From positions 4,581,001-4,645,000 of the forward strand of contig JAUCEF010000013.1 in assembly GCA_033558025.1 (NCBI GenBank): DNA of 64,000 nucleotides, written 5' to 3'. Of this stretch, positions 31,461 to 42,800 are shown piece by piece. The position numbers and the translations under genes were made by a program. The notes under the pieces are model-generated. The model did not search any database, was not told the DNA's origin, and worked only from the letters and a program-made list of their open reading frames with translations. This stretch comes from Phytophthora sp. 'mugwort' (lineage: Eukaryota > Oomycota > Peronosporomycetes > Peronosporales > Peronosporaceae). How positions within the stretch are numbered: position 1 is the stretch's first letter; each line of letters begins with the position of its first letter.

Positions 31461-31577
31461 CGCGGATGCGGATTGCGGAATCGTTATGTGGCTCACATTA
31501 TGATAAATTACTAATTGTGGATTGGTTGAAAATATTTAGAATAGCCGGATTTTATTCAGAACAAAGATACTTTCGCC
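31461..31577. promoter_or_regulatory. Putative bidirectional promoter PEX3/NudC
   Basis: Only 117 bp separate the two divergent ATGs. The stretch is AT-rich compared with the flanking exons and contains an inverted CCAAT box (ATTGG, 31521-31525) and a TTTTATTCAGAAC segment near 31549 that could lie around a start site for NudC. No TATA box is evident. Shared control is inferred from spacing alone. Confidence 0.5.
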
Positions 31578-32602
31578 ATGAGCGACGCGATGAGCGCGGT
31601 GCCCGGGCGGTTCGACGCGCTGCTGACGCAGCTGGCGCAGCAGCATGGTGGCGTGGAGTCGCTGCTGGACTCGTTCTTTGACTTCTTGCACCGCAAGACC
31701 GACTTCTACGTGGTCTCCAGCGACCCGGCGAGGCACAAGATGGGCTTCCTGCCGGGCGAAGCACAGGAGAAGGTGCTCATGGCCTTCAACAAGTACCCCA
31801 TGAAGAGTCTGGACAGGAGCAGCAGTAATACTAAGACCGTGACTACTGCCACAACAATGGAGACGTCTGATGCGCCTGCTACGAAGACTGGTAACACGTC
31901 GACTAGAGCTTCAGTTGCTATTAAGAAGAAGTCGAAGCCACAGCTGACAGTGGACGGCAAACAAGGTCTAGGCCGGCGTCTGACGTGCTTAATCTGATAG
32001 TAACTTGGTTGACTGACACTGATGTGATGTAGTCCCGATAGGCAATGGAGGAGTAGCTGCAAATTACACATGGACGCAGACCCTGGAGGACGTTTCTGTG
32101 AGTATTTGAGCTGTTTGTCAAATGCTAGGAAGCTGATGAACGTGTTGGTTTCTTGTAGATTCAGATGGAGCTGGCGCAAAGGACACGGGCAAAGGAATTA
32201 AACTGTCGGATAGAGTCGACGAAGCTGCGTGTGGCGGTGAAGAGCGACCCGACGAAGTCGTTGCTGGAAGGAGATTTCCCGGAGAGGATTCGCGCTGACG
32301 AAAGTATTTGGTCGCTGGAGAGCAACCAGACGCTCAACATTTCGCTTGAAAAGGTCAAACCGACGTGGTGGGCTTGTGCACTGAAAGGCGGCCCGGAGAT
32401 TGATACAAGCCAAGTGGATTCTCGAAGGAACATCCAAGACTACGACGAGTCCACGCAGGGAGCTATCAGGAAAGCGGTGCACGAGCAACGTCAGCAGCAA
32501 ATGAACGGCGGGGTGCTACTCACACCGGAGGAGCAGATACTGCAGGAAGCTAAGGATTTGCCTGGCTCACCATTTCTGTCTTCTACAGCACAAGCTCAAT
32601 AG
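31578..32602 (+). CDS. NUDC: NudC family protein (CS domain), three exons
   Basis: NudC proteins assist dynein and nuclear migration and act as Hsp90 co-chaperones in the cytosol. Exons by splice sites are 31578-31965, 32033-32097 and 32159-32602, giving 298 residues. The introns are 67 and 61 nt. The first donor is the unusual GTCTAG; the second is GTGAGT. The N-terminal domain (residues 1-75) has SLLDSFFDFLHRKTDFYVVS and GEAQEKVLMAFNKY, as in NudC. The linker is K/T-rich. The CS domain begins at YTWTQTLEDVS and includes PTWWACALKGGPEIDTSQVD. The tail has the usual LTPEEQILQEAK-like helix. The frame is open through all joins. Confidence 0.92.
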
Positions 32603-32872
32603 GCAAATGCTTACAGATCCGATCCAATATTCAAGTGTGTGTGCACGTCTCATTACCAACTGCGACCGCTTCAGGTTCCTACATCTATCGGCATGACGGC
32701 AGCAGCTCCAGTAATGGTAACGCAGGAGTCTACACTGCAGCAATGCAGCAACGGCATGCAATCGCGAATAAAGTTACAAGATGCCCCAGTGACGTTCGAA
32801 ACCGTTCAGCAGACGGCAGATAGCCTGGGCTCCACTCATCGGGTACTCTGAGATCGAAATGGTCTCGTCCAG
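32603..32872. other. Convergent spacer NudC-EMG1
   Basis: This 270-bp spacer lies between the stop codons of two convergent genes. Short open frames here lack motifs. It presumably contains both 3' UTRs. Confidence 0.4.
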
Positions 32873-33660
32873 CTACAGCAAAATAATACAGCGGAAGTCA
32901 GCCTCTATCGCATCCTTATTGCATTTCTCTAATGTCCAAGCACGTACGTAGTTGCAGTTCTCCTTGGAGATATGACCGTGAGCCATGGCACCAAAGATGA
33001 ACACCACGGGTTCGTCCTTAGGCAGCGACTCTACCCACTCCCACGGGTTCACGAGCGTGCCAGTCCGCGAGAGCGCGTACTTCTTCGAATTCGCCGGTAG
33101 ATACTTGGTCACCGGGTTCTTGATCACGTTCAGCAGCGTGTGGTTCCCGTCCGACGAGCGGATCTTGAGCGTGTGTAGCAGTTGCACTGCATCAAGCAGA
33201 AAAATATCATTACTATCTCTCTAGCAAGGGTAAAAAAATGCAATAGTAATGCAGCTACTCACCCATGAGACCGGCAAAGCGCTTGTACGTGCGGGGCACG
33301 CGCATCTGGGAGCTCACCTCGACGAGCACACCCTTGGTGCTCTGAATGTACATCTACAAATAGGAATAATAAGTAAATAGTGTCAGCAAGGACTACTGAC
33401 GAGATACAAATAATAGTACTATTACTCACCTTAAGGTAGCCAGCCTTATTAAGCGGCGAGTCCAATAGTGCCATGAGCTCTTGGTGCAGAATGTCCGGAC
33501 GCGACTGGCTCGCATCGCGGTTAAGCTTCTTGTGGATGCCCTTGTGGTCATCGCAGTTAAGAAGCTGATAGCCCTTGGACGTCTTGATCGTCTCCAGCGC
33601 CGCCTGCTCCAGGATCACAATCACCTGACGCCGCTTGACGTCCTCTTTGCTCACGCTCAT
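32873..33660 (-). CDS. EMG1: EMG1/Nep1 18S rRNA N1-pseudouridine methyltransferase
   Basis: This SPOUT-class enzyme methylates a hypermodified pseudouridine of 18S rRNA and is needed for small-subunit assembly in the nucleolus. The ATG is at 33660; the upstream open codon is TTG. Exons are 33660-33430, 33353-33263 and 33186-32873, giving 211 residues. Both introns are 76 nt with GTGAGT donors and TAG/CAG acceptors. Motifs include [79 protein letters not shown] and the SAM-pocket segment [15 protein letters not shown]. The length is slightly short of yeast Nep1 (252), mainly at the N-terminus. It is divergent from the NHL/EGF gene. Confidence 0.94.
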
Positions 33661-33787
33661 CGTCTCCAATATTATTGTGACGTCGGAAAAGCACTGGTCA
33701 CCAATTCACGTGAAGTATGCCACATAATCGTACTTAGTTGAGTATGATCTTGAAGCGACGTATTCAATTTAAGTACCAGTACCCAGC
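33661..33787. promoter_or_regulatory. Putative bidirectional promoter EMG1/NHL-EGF gene
   Basis: 127 bp separate the divergent ATGs. Visible elements are TGACGTC (33678-33684, CRE-like), CCAAT (33701-33705) and the E-box CACGTG (33707-33712), all in the EMG1-proximal half. Their use by oomycete factors is inference. Confidence 0.5.
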
Positions 33788-36700
33788 ATGGCTGTTAATC
33801 ATGTCCTGTTGCTCCTGTTGTTGTCTGTTGTCTGTGTGTATGGGGCTGTGCTGCGCCGTACCTGGACGACGCAGTCGTGGTGCGACAGCGTGCGTAAACC
33901 GCAGTGGCCGTTCGCGTACCAGAAGACGGCGACGCAGACGCTCGAGTGGCATGGCCGCGAAAACCCCAACGACCAGGATATCCGCCACCGATGCTCCGTC
34001 TTTGGCGTAAAGAGCAAGTGTCACATTTGTGAGGACTTTGCGTGTGGCGACGATAGTGGCGACCGCTGTGCTTTCCAATTACAGGGCGTCCCATGGTCTA
34101 CTCTGCCCAAGAACATCCCGACTGTGTCGGACGTCCCGTGGGCGGTAGGAGGGCGGCATCGTTATGACTACGGAGGTGCCACACAGCTCTGCGTCTTCTT
34201 GTCAGGCGGCAGTTGTTTATCACCATTCACGACAGACTTTTCGCACTGTGTTGTGAGGTGTTGGGGTACGCAGTCGGGAGCGTTGACGTACAAAGGAGCA
34301 CATCCGAGCAGGAACGAGAGTGACGCAGAAGCGTCGGACATTTGGAGCTACTCTCCAGCATTTGGAGCATCAGGACGCTCTCAAGGCCAAGTGACGACGG
34401 TAGCGGGTCAAGGAACGGCTGGATTTCTGGACGGACCAGCAGCGACTGCCATGTTTAATCATCCACGAGGTGTAGCAGTGGACTCGAATGGGGTCGTGTA
34501 CGTGGCAGATACAGCGAACCATCGGATCAGGAAGATCGATCCGACCACGAAGACGGTATCCACACTAGCAGGTGACGGCCTTGAAGGGTTTACAGATGGA
34601 GCAGCGCTGTCAGCCGCGCGGTTTTCCTACCCATCGGACGTTGCCGTGCTCGAGACAAACTCGGACGTCGCCGTTTTTGTGGCCGACACGGGCAATCATC
34701 GCATCCGACAGATCACAAATGGCTTTGTGACTTGTCTTTCTGGTCTTTGTGGTGTTGGAATAGAAACGAGGAGGCTTTCAGAGCAGCCAGCGAAGCCTCA
34801 TGCCGGTCTGGCTGATGGGGACCCTCGTGGAGCGCGCTTCGATTCTCCTATGGGCGTCGCCGTTGATGCAGACGGTGACGTCTTTGTCGCAGACACTGGC
34901 AACCACTTGATACGACGTATTGAACCAGACGGAACCACATACACAGTAGCTGGAGGCGTAGTCCCATCAGAGGACGCCGAGACACTTGGCTGCTTGTCGC
35001 CCTGTCTTCGTGGTGAGCGTGGATCTCGAGACGGGAACTTGACTTTTGCTCGCTTTGAGAGTCCTCGAGCCATAACTATCGGTTCACAACGGACTTTGCT
35101 TGTAGCTGAAGGTCACCGTGTCCGTCGAGTATCTTATGATGGCGGCCCCGCATCAACCATTGAGACTGTCACGTCGACCAACCGCGTTGTGACTTTAGCT
35201 GGGTCGAATGTGCCTGGACAGGTTGATGGTGAGGCAAATGAAGCCACATTCAATGCCCCAGCTGGAGTCGCTTATGCTGCTGATGGACGCGTATATGCTG
35301 CCAGCTCGATCGACTGCTCGGTGCGCCAGATCTCGTCAGCTTCACTAGTCTCCCGCGCTGTAACGTGCTCGACTCGAGCTACGGAAGTGCTGCGTCCTAG
35401 CGGCTGTGCGTCGTACGAACAGCCCGTCGACGCGCTTTTCCTTCAGGAATCGCCGACAGCCAATAACATTTTCCACAACTACGTGCAGCGCCAGGAATTT
35501 GATCCAGTTCAAGGCGTCGCGGTATCTGGTCGAAGTCTGAAGGATTGTACGGGTTCCCCACCTGCTGACAGACTGGTTCAAGGTGATCTCGCGCTGCCAC
35601 TGCGTCATCCAGACACACAAACGATCATAGCTGACGTGAGTGAAAACTTCGAATACGGCACAACCCTCAAGATCCGGTGTCCCGCGGCTTGTGACGTTGC
35701 GAGCATGACGTCAAAAGTCTACGGCTCGGGCTTGTACAGTGACGAGTCGTCCATCTGCCTCGCTGCAATTCACAGCGACGCCGTCGTGGCAGCACAAGGT
35801 GGTCTGGTGACGGTCACACTGGAGTACGGGACCCAGCCACCAGCCCAGACGTCCCAAACCATCGGATCCACAGTGAATGGCGTGACTTCGTTTGATCTCC
35901 CGACTGACCGTGCTCGGCTTTTTAGTGTCAAGGCCTATCGACGACCCAAAGTCGAGGTGCAATCGATCGCAGGAGCTCCGAATGCACCATTAGGATCCCA
36001 ACAAGACGGTTGTGGCTACGTCGATGCACAGCCGCCATTAGCTGCGCGTTTCCTCAGCATCGCAGGACTAGACATCGCCAGAAGCCGTTCACTGTCACGT
36101 ACGGACTTCCTGTATATCGCTGACGCCGGCAACAATCGCATCCGTGCGCTGTCTGCGACTTGTGCCAAAGTGTGTGAGAACGGCGGCATTTGCTCCGCTC
36201 CGGACGTGTGTACGTGTCGTTCAGGTTGGACCGGAGATGACTGTACATTACCTGTGTGTAGTACCAGCTGCACGTCGCGACAAGTGTGTGTCGGTCCTGA
36301 TCATTGTGACTGTATCCCTGGATACAGAGACTTCCCAACGTGTAGCACGCCCACGTGTGTCCAAAGCTGTGGCCACGGAGGTGTTTGTTCAGCGCCTGAC
36401 ACTTGTTCGTGTACTTCCGGGTGGTTTGACGCCAATTGCTCCACGCCAGTGTGCACTCAAACCTGCGGCAACGGCGGTAACTGCACTGCTCCCGACACTT
36501 GTACATGCTCAGAGCCTTGGGAAGGATCGGATTGCCGTGTACCAATCTGTACTCAAACGTGTAGCAACGGTGGGAGCTGTGTCGCACCCGATTCGTGCCT
36601 GTGTGCGACCGGATGGAGCGGATTTGACTGCAGTCTCCCAATTTGCCCACAAGGAGACTTTGTACCGCATCCAAGTAGCTACGCTAACGCGCTTCCACGT

Positions 36701-39700
36701 CCGCTGTCAGTTGAGAGCTACGTGCCATGTGACTTTGCTCAATGGTGTCTTCAAACTGGCGAATTCGACTGTCTGCATCGATTGTACTCCACTTCCAGTC
36801 CCGTAGTAAACGCATCAAGCGGTTTAGCAGCTAAAGGCAAAGCTCCAGCTTCGTACGGCGACTGTCTGCTCGTTGAAGTGGGGGATGACGCCCTCACATC
36901 GTTCCAGTATCTCTCGGAACGCAACACAACGAGTGGTTTCTACCGCTTTGCACATGTTCAACCGTATGGATGGGATACTTCTGCTCCCTGGAGAGGCATA
37001 TCCAAAGCCGAAGTGGGTTTCTTGCCACCATTTCTCGTGACTAGCGACCGACAGGTTGCCCTTGTGGAACGGAGACGACTCGTACAGGGCGTCTACGTCT
37101 GTGCTCATGGAGGGAGCTGCGTCGCTCCAGATGTGTGTCAATGTGCTGCCGGATGGGCTGGTTTCGACTGCCGTACTCCTGTCTGTTCTCAAGGCTATTA
37201 CTCGCCCAGTCAAGCCACTTACTTGGCTGCAGAGCCATCTACAGCGACTCATCCACGACAACCAGTTAGCAATCCGACCTTTACGGCCACAGTCGAGCAA
37301 ATCGCGTACACTCAAGTGACTGTCACGACGGAGACTCGAGGTGGCGTGCGCTACAAGCCACTTCAAGGAGGCTACGCGTGCTCCATTCGTAGTATCACCG
37401 AGTGGGAAAAACCATCGACACTTGATGGCTCTCCAGCTTCTTACTTGGATCATCCGAATTACTATTCGCGCTACATGGATCGAGAATTGTCTGCTGACGG
37501 TCACTATCATACCCACTGGACTGGAATGGCTTGGCCACCACTTTATACGCGATCAAACCCAGCGTTAGATGATACACGAGAAGGTTGGAGACGTGGAGGC
37601 ACGTGGCGCTACATTTCTGGCTCGCAGTGGCAAAAAGGCGTCTGTCTTGTTGAATTCCAGCGTACGTGCTCTTCTGGCGTTCAAGCTACAGACCTTGTGA
37701 CCGGTAGCACAGGTGCCTTGGTCGTTGATACGGATGCGTCGTACCGGCCTCAAGTTGTCTACACAGCGCAAGGTGCCGACCGGACAGGCTTCTGGAACTC
37801 TTCAGTGCTTGGAGACTGTGTCGATCACGTCGTACGCGGCTGTTTCAACAACGGCACGTGTGTGGCGCCTCAGGTTTGCGAATGCGCTCCTGGATGGACA
37901 GGTGCAGATTGTTCGATCCCTCAATGCACGCAAACGTGTCGGAATGGAGGCAACTGTACGCTACCAAACACTTGCACGTGTGCGCTGGGCTGGACTGGAA
38001 CGGATTGCGCGATCGCCTTGTGTGCACAAGAATGCCGCAATAACGGGACGTGCGTCGCGCCCGACCAGTGCCTATGCGTCACGTGGGAGTCCACGTGGCG
38101 TGACGGGCGCGAAAACGGCGGCCAACCTGTTTTCCAGCTTCCTGACGGGCGTGCGCAGCTCACGGGCTACACGGGCTACGACTGCAACACGCCGATCTGC
38201 GTCCAAGCCCAGCGTTTTGTGCTGAACGTGGTGTCGCGGTCGTCCAGCGAGTTCCGAGCACTTCGCGGGAACTACGACAGCGCCACTGCCGTCCGTAGCT
38301 GTGCGACGTACCGCTGTCCTCAGTATGACGTGGAGCTCGTCGCTAATGACGGCCACTCGTTCCAAAGTGGCTGTTCGGTAGGTGAACCCGAGCCCAACCC
38401 GACGCGTAATGCCACGTTCAGCCGCGCTCAGCAGATCCACAACTTGCTGCTTTATCGTGATGATCTCAACGTTGCACGCGTGTCCGATGGCTTTCTGTGT
38501 GGGAATATCCAATGGCAACAAGGCGACATCGAAAGTGAGAACGGGACCAAGCGCGTGATCCGCATTAACTACGTCAATGTCACCAAAGTGGACGACGTGA
38601 CGTGGGAGACTGGGCTTTCGATGCCAGGTGAAGGTGTCTATGAATGTTTCAACGCCGGCGCTTGTGTCGCTCCAGATGAATGCGCCTGTGGAGATGGCTG
38701 GACTGGGATCGACTGTAATACACCACTGTGTCGCTTCCAAAAGGCCGATGAATCCGCTGGAGTGTCCACTGGGTGTCGTAATGGCGGGGTGTGCATCAGT
38801 AAAGACCAATGTCGATGCATCACAGTCAAATCTTCACTTCAGGAGACGTATGCGACGGCACCGACGGGTGTTACCGGGTATTTTGGCTCGGATTGTGCCT
38901 TACCAATCTGCGTCCAGGGTCTCTTCGACCCGCTCTGCAATGCTAGTGTCGTGGTTAACGCTCTCAACCTCACGTCTCGGAATTTTCCTGGTATTCACGA
39001 CAAAGCCAGCAGTCTCGTCAGTAGTGGGGATGGCTGTTACCGTTGCAAAAACGGCGGTCTTTGTATCGCTCCAGACGTTTGTATGTGCGCGGACGGCTGG
39101 ACCGGCTTCGACTGCTCGACTCCGATTTGCGAGCTGGCCGCGGCCGTCGTCGTGTCACTTCGCTCCACACTCTTCACAGTCGACGAACTCAAAGTGGAAA
39201 CGTTTCGTACAGATCCGTGTGGGTCCAAAGGTGGTCGCTGGGGCAAAGAAATTGTCAATAATGCGATGGTTGGTCAAGGCAATTGCACGCTCCCAATGAA
39301 GTGCACGTGTTTGTGTCGGAAACGCTACGACCCCAAGCTGTGCCAAGCTACCGGAGAACTTTGTGACAAGCCGTGGCAGGATCCTTTTCATCGCGATATC
39401 CCGCCGGGCTTCGTGTACGGCACTCGCGACTGTGTCGATGGCTTTCAGGGACTTGAAGACGCTTACGGCAATTTCCAAAGCTGTCACCTGCAGATCTACA
39501 TCCCGTCAATCTGGCGTCGCTATACGGTAAGTGCCGTGGCCATTCTGTCCGTGCTCGGTGTGGTCGTCCTTGTGGTTTGGTACTACATCCGGAAGAGAGT
39601 GCGACGCGCCATGCTGCTCGCCAAGGCTGAACGCCGACGCTCCCGCAAAAACTCGGAAGAAAATATGACCAAGCCGAAGCCTGGAGCCTTCACGCACGCA

Positions 39701-39712
39701 AAGAACGATTAA
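33788..39712 (+). CDS. Large NHL-repeat and EGF-repeat type I membrane protein
   Basis: This is a 1974-residue, single-exon protein. Residues 1-20 are a signal peptide (MAVNHVLLLLLLSVVCVYGA). A Cys-containing N-terminal region follows. At about 200-520 there are NHL-type beta-propeller blades marked by motifs such as FNHPRGVAVDSNGVVYVADT, VADTGNHRIRQI and VADTGNHLIRRI. A sixth related blade is at about 725-785 (YIADAGNNRIRAL). About twelve EGF-like modules follow from 790 to 1770, five in tandem first (pattern CXNGGXCXAPDXCXCXXGWTGXDC), the rest separated by unrelated 100-200-residue inserts. A membrane helix lies at about 1913-1935 (VSAVAILSVLGVVVLVVWYY), with a short basic cytosolic tail. 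It is likely a cell-surface adhesion or matrix protein; the NHL plus EGF layout loosely resembles teneurins, but no YD repeats are present. Confidence 0.93.
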   Translation: MAVNHVLLLLLLSVVCVYGAVLRRTWTTQSWCDSVRKPQWPFAYQKTATQTLEWHGRENPNDQDIRHRCSVFGVKSKCHICEDFACGDDSGDRCAFQLQGVPWSTLPKNIPTVSDVPWAVGGRHRYDYGGATQLCVFLSGGSCLSPFTTDFSHCVVRCWGTQSGALTYKGAHPSRNESDAEASDIWSYSPAFGASGRSQGQVTTVAGQGTAGFLDGPAATAMFNHPRGVAVDSNGVVYVADTANHRIRKIDPTTKTVSTLAGDGLEGFTDGAALSAARFSYPSDVAVLETNSDVAVFVADTGNHRIRQITNGFVTCLSGLCGVGIETRRLSEQPAKPHAGLADGDPRGARFDSPMGVAVDADGDVFVADTGNHLIRRIEPDGTTYTVAGGVVPSEDAETLGCLSPCLRGERGSRDGNLTFARFESPRAITIGSQRTLLVAEGHRVRRVSYDGGPASTIETVTSTNRVVTLAGSNVPGQVDGEANEATFNAPAGVAYAADGRVYAASSIDCSVRQISSASLVSRAVTCSTRATEVLRPSGCASYEQPVDALFLQESPTANNIFHNYVQRQEFDPVQGVAVSGRSLKDCTGSPPADRLVQGDLALPLRHPDTQTIIADVSENFEYGTTLKIRCPAACDVASMTSKVYGSGLYSDESSICLAAIHSDAVVAAQGGLVTVTLEYGTQPPAQTSQTIGSTVNGVTSFDLPTDRARLFSVKAYRRPKVEVQSIAGAPNAPLGSQQDGCGYVDAQPPLAARFLSIAGLDIARSRSLSRTDFLYIADAGNNRIRALSATCAKVCENGGICSAPDVCTCRSGWTGDDCTLPVCSTSCTSRQVCVGPDHCDCIPGYRDFPTCSTPTCVQSCGHGGVCSAPDTCSCTSGWFDANCSTPVCTQTCGNGGNCTAPDTCTCSEPWEGSDCRVPICTQTCSNGGSCVAPDSCLCATGWSGFDCSLPICPQGDFVPHPSSYANALPRPLSVESYVPCDFAQWCLQTGEFDCLHRLYSTSSPVVNASSGLAAKGKAPASYGDCLLVEVGDDALTSFQYLSERNTTSGFYRFAHVQPYGWDTSAPWRGISKAEVGFLPPFLVTSDRQVALVERRRLVQGVYVCAHGGSCVAPDVCQCAAGWAGFDCRTPVCSQGYYSPSQATYLAAEPSTATHPRQPVSNPTFTATVEQIAYTQVTVTTETRGGVRYKPLQGGYACSIRSITEWEKPSTLDGSPASYLDHPNYYSRYMDRELSADGHYHTHWTGMAWPPLYTRSNPALDDTREGWRRGGTWRYISGSQWQKGVCLVEFQRTCSSGVQATDLVTGSTGALVVDTDASYRPQVVYTAQGADRTGFWNSSVLGDCVDHVVRGCFNNGTCVAPQVCECAPGWTGADCSIPQCTQTCRNGGNCTLPNTCTCALGWTGTDCAIALCAQECRNNGTCVAPDQCLCVTWESTWRDGRENGGQPVFQLPDGRAQLTGYTGYDCNTPICVQAQRFVLNVVSRSSSEFRALRGNYDSATAVRSCATYRCPQYDVELVANDGHSFQSGCSVGEPEPNPTRNATFSRAQQIHNLLLYRDDLNVARVSDGFLCGNIQWQQGDIESENGTKRVIRINYVNVTKVDDVTWETGLSMPGEGVYECFNAGACVAPDECACGDGWTGIDCNTPLCRFQKADESAGVSTGCRNGGVCISKDQCRCITVKSSLQETYATAPTGVTGYFGSDCALPICVQGLFDPLCNASVVVNALNLTSRNFPGIHDKASSLVSSGDGCYRCKNGGLCIAPDVCMCADGWTGFDCSTPICELAAAVVVSLRSTLFTVDELKVETFRTDPCGSKGGRWGKEIVNNAMVGQGNCTLPMKCTCLCRKRYDPKLCQATGELCDKPWQDPFHRDIPPGFVYGTRDCVDGFQGLEDAYGNFQSCHLQIYIPSIWRRYTVSAVAILSVLGVVVLVVWYYIRKRVRRAMLLAKAERRRSRKNSEENMTKPKPGAFTHAKND

Positions 39713-39806
39713 GTGGCGACAAAAACATCTAGCAAATCGACAATAGGAACGAGTTTATGACCTTCTTGCAGCAAATTTCCACTTTGTTTACCTGTTGGCT
39801 GAGGCT

Positions 39807-42800
39807 CTACGAAACAAGCATTTGAACAGGAACCTGAGACAACGTCTGCTGTCGCTGTTCGTCCTCGTCTTCTGGTTGATCCTTGACCGCTACTGGAGGA
39901 GCTTCGCTAGCCACAGCACTCACGGAGAGCGAGCTGATCGCGTTGGAAGCTTCGACGGCACGTAAATACGCGTCGCGACGACTTTGAGACTCGCTCAAAA
40001 ACGCCGCTAGTTCTCCAGGAGGACCAGAACTTCCTCCCTCAGTAGCTGGGACAGGTTCGATACTAGGAAGCAATTCCTCCTCATGCTTCACGCGAGACAA
40101 GATGAGCTCCTCGAGACAGTTGCCGGGCGGGGACAGACTGAATGGACGCCGATCTTCGGGCTCCACGTAGCGCTCCGCTGTCCTTCCGAATTCCATAAAA
40201 ACAGCAGCACAGATCGTCTCTACTTTGCGCTCTAGGATCGAAAGAGACGGGAACTCGTTCATGACGCGCATGAACCAGTCGTTTATCGCCGCGGACGACT
40301 TAAAGTGATGGCGATACAGTGGACGAAACGTGGGCGTGCCTTCCAAAAACACCGTACGAATGTGGTGCTCTCGTGCCTGGCGATGGAACGGCAGCTGACG
40401 ATCCAGCATGATCCGCTCCCAGCCGTACACACCGTAGCGAGCCATGCCGTAAAAGACACCCAGATCGTGGATCCACGGACACCACCATACTGGCATCTCC
40501 GTGACGAAACTCTGCTGTCCTGACTTCAAGTAAGTTTCCAGCGCTCCTCGTTTGGTTGACAGGATGTCCAGCACGTCTTCAAGCAGTTGAGTTCGCCGCA
40601 TTGTCACCCAAGCTGTGTTTCGAGCCTTAAGTCCATGCGCCAGCACACCTTCGTACGCGTCGACGAACTCAATGCCAATAAGGTCGCCTAAAGCCACCGC
40701 CCGCTGGTCAGAACCGAGCGGATCAGCACGCATACGCGCAACTTCACGGCACTTGGGGGCAAATTTTGTCTCGTAAAAGACGCGTGCTGACGTCGCCGTC
40801 TTGTTCAGATTGCCCCACTCCACAATGTTGCGCCAGGAAATGCTATCCGTCTCCCACATGAACTCACGCGCTTGCTCCGTCACAAACGGTAACATCGAGG
40901 GCGTAGCTCTGCCATCAGGAGCAATGACAGCTCGCTTCGCCAAAATCCGCGGCGCGCCGTGAAGTGCCATCATGTACGCGAAGGAGCGACGTTCTTCCTT
41001 GGTCCAGTCGGTAATTTTCATGCGATGCTGCGAAGCAGGAGCCACTGTGGGGTCAGGAAGCTGACGCGCATTGTGCAAGACTGCCATGTGACGAAGAATA
41101 TCCACCTGAGCAAGTTGCATGGCCTTTAGTTCCAACCGACGCAACGTTAAGGTACGTGCACGCATTTCCTGAGCAACTTGGCGTCTTTGTTCCATAGCTA
41201 CACGCTCCTTTTTGAATCTCTCCTTTTCATGCCGTCGCTTGATTTCTTCTGCAGATAAAAGCCAACCCAACAAACGATTCATATGCTGCACTTCTGGCTG
41301 CTTAAACGAGTTGACTGCTGTCATATCGCTTCCACCCGTCATACCAGCTTCAGTCTTCACTTGAGTTGCGCTACCATTATTCTTGGAGAAATTGTCGTCG
41401 TTCATTGAGCTTGACGCACTTTCCGAGTCAACATCGCTCATGTCCACATCGTCGCCTTCTTCTGCAGATGTTGTACTCTCCTTCTTTACTGTTGTCACTG
41501 ACGAAGGAGCAGCATTCATCTGACTAAAACTGCCTCCATTGTTTGCTTCCACTTGATCACGAGCTGCTTTTTCCAGTCGTGCAAAATACAGTCGAGGGTC
41601 AGCTAGAATCTGGGCGCATCGGCCATATCCGTGAAGAAATACCCCCATCAGTAGGTTTCGATCAGCGTCCTCGTTCCACCATGGCGTGATTTGCGTCCAT
41701 GCCGGTCTCTCACCTACGTCAACCAGGTCGATATGAGGAACCAGCTTGTCCACACCATAATACCCAGCCCGTTCGTCGATACTGTCGGTGGAATTTGGTC
41801 TCGGTTTGGAGTTCTCCTCGTCATTCTTGTACAACTCATCGCATATATCACAAGCCGTCGATATCAACTGCTGCAATCTTTGAAGCATATCCAGTCGAAC
41901 CAGCACACGTCGCCCACCTCCTTGCTTGGATTTAAGCACAAAGTCTTCTTCTTTCAACACTGGTGACAGTTCTTCTTCGTCAATTAAATTCTCCTTTTGA
42001 GCGAAGGTAGCTGCGTGAATGGATGCCCTCACAAAGGTGGAATCATCCTTACGCTCGTCACAGGCCAGACCCGAGACATAAATAAATCCACGTGCAAAGC
42101 GCTCGACTTCCTTCACGGAGCGACTGCCGCCACTCTGGCTTCGAATGATCTCCCAGCGACCAAATCCATAGTGCATCAGCGCTCGCTGCAGACGGTCGCG
42201 TCCATTCTGCGTCCATTCACGAGGTGCCGTCTTTTCCTCCAGTCGTTCACGCTCTTCCTTTTCTTTTTCCCGTTTTTCTTGCTCGTATTCATCATCCGAG
42301 ATCGTGCCGTCGGAGAAACTGCCACCATCGCCAAAGCGAGCTACACGAGTTCGTTTGCGTTGCTGTGGCAGCAAATCTTCAGCTTCCACGGGGTCAGGCT
42401 CAGTCAGACCTACAGCTTTCTTCCAGAAATCGGGATCGTCAAGATCCACATCGTCCGAAGTCGTAGCCGATACAAAACTTGCTTTCGAGAAGCTGGACTG
42501 CGCCTGCTCCGTATACTGCACAACCTGGGACGAGCGTTGCAAGATTTGGTCAATGTCAAGCGCACAAAACTGTTCGCCAGCGCTGTCATCGTCACGGAAC
42601 ACGTCATAAGCACCACGCTTAAGCAACTCGTCAATCTCTTTCGATTCTTCAGCCTTCGAGCTCTTGTTCCGTTTCTTGCCGCCTTCTTCTTCATTCTCAC
42701 GACGCATATGTGTGAGCACGGCCTTATCCAGTCCCAGTTTCAACGACGCCTTATGAAACATATGCATCTCGTACGTCTTACGAGTAATTAGACGATAAAT

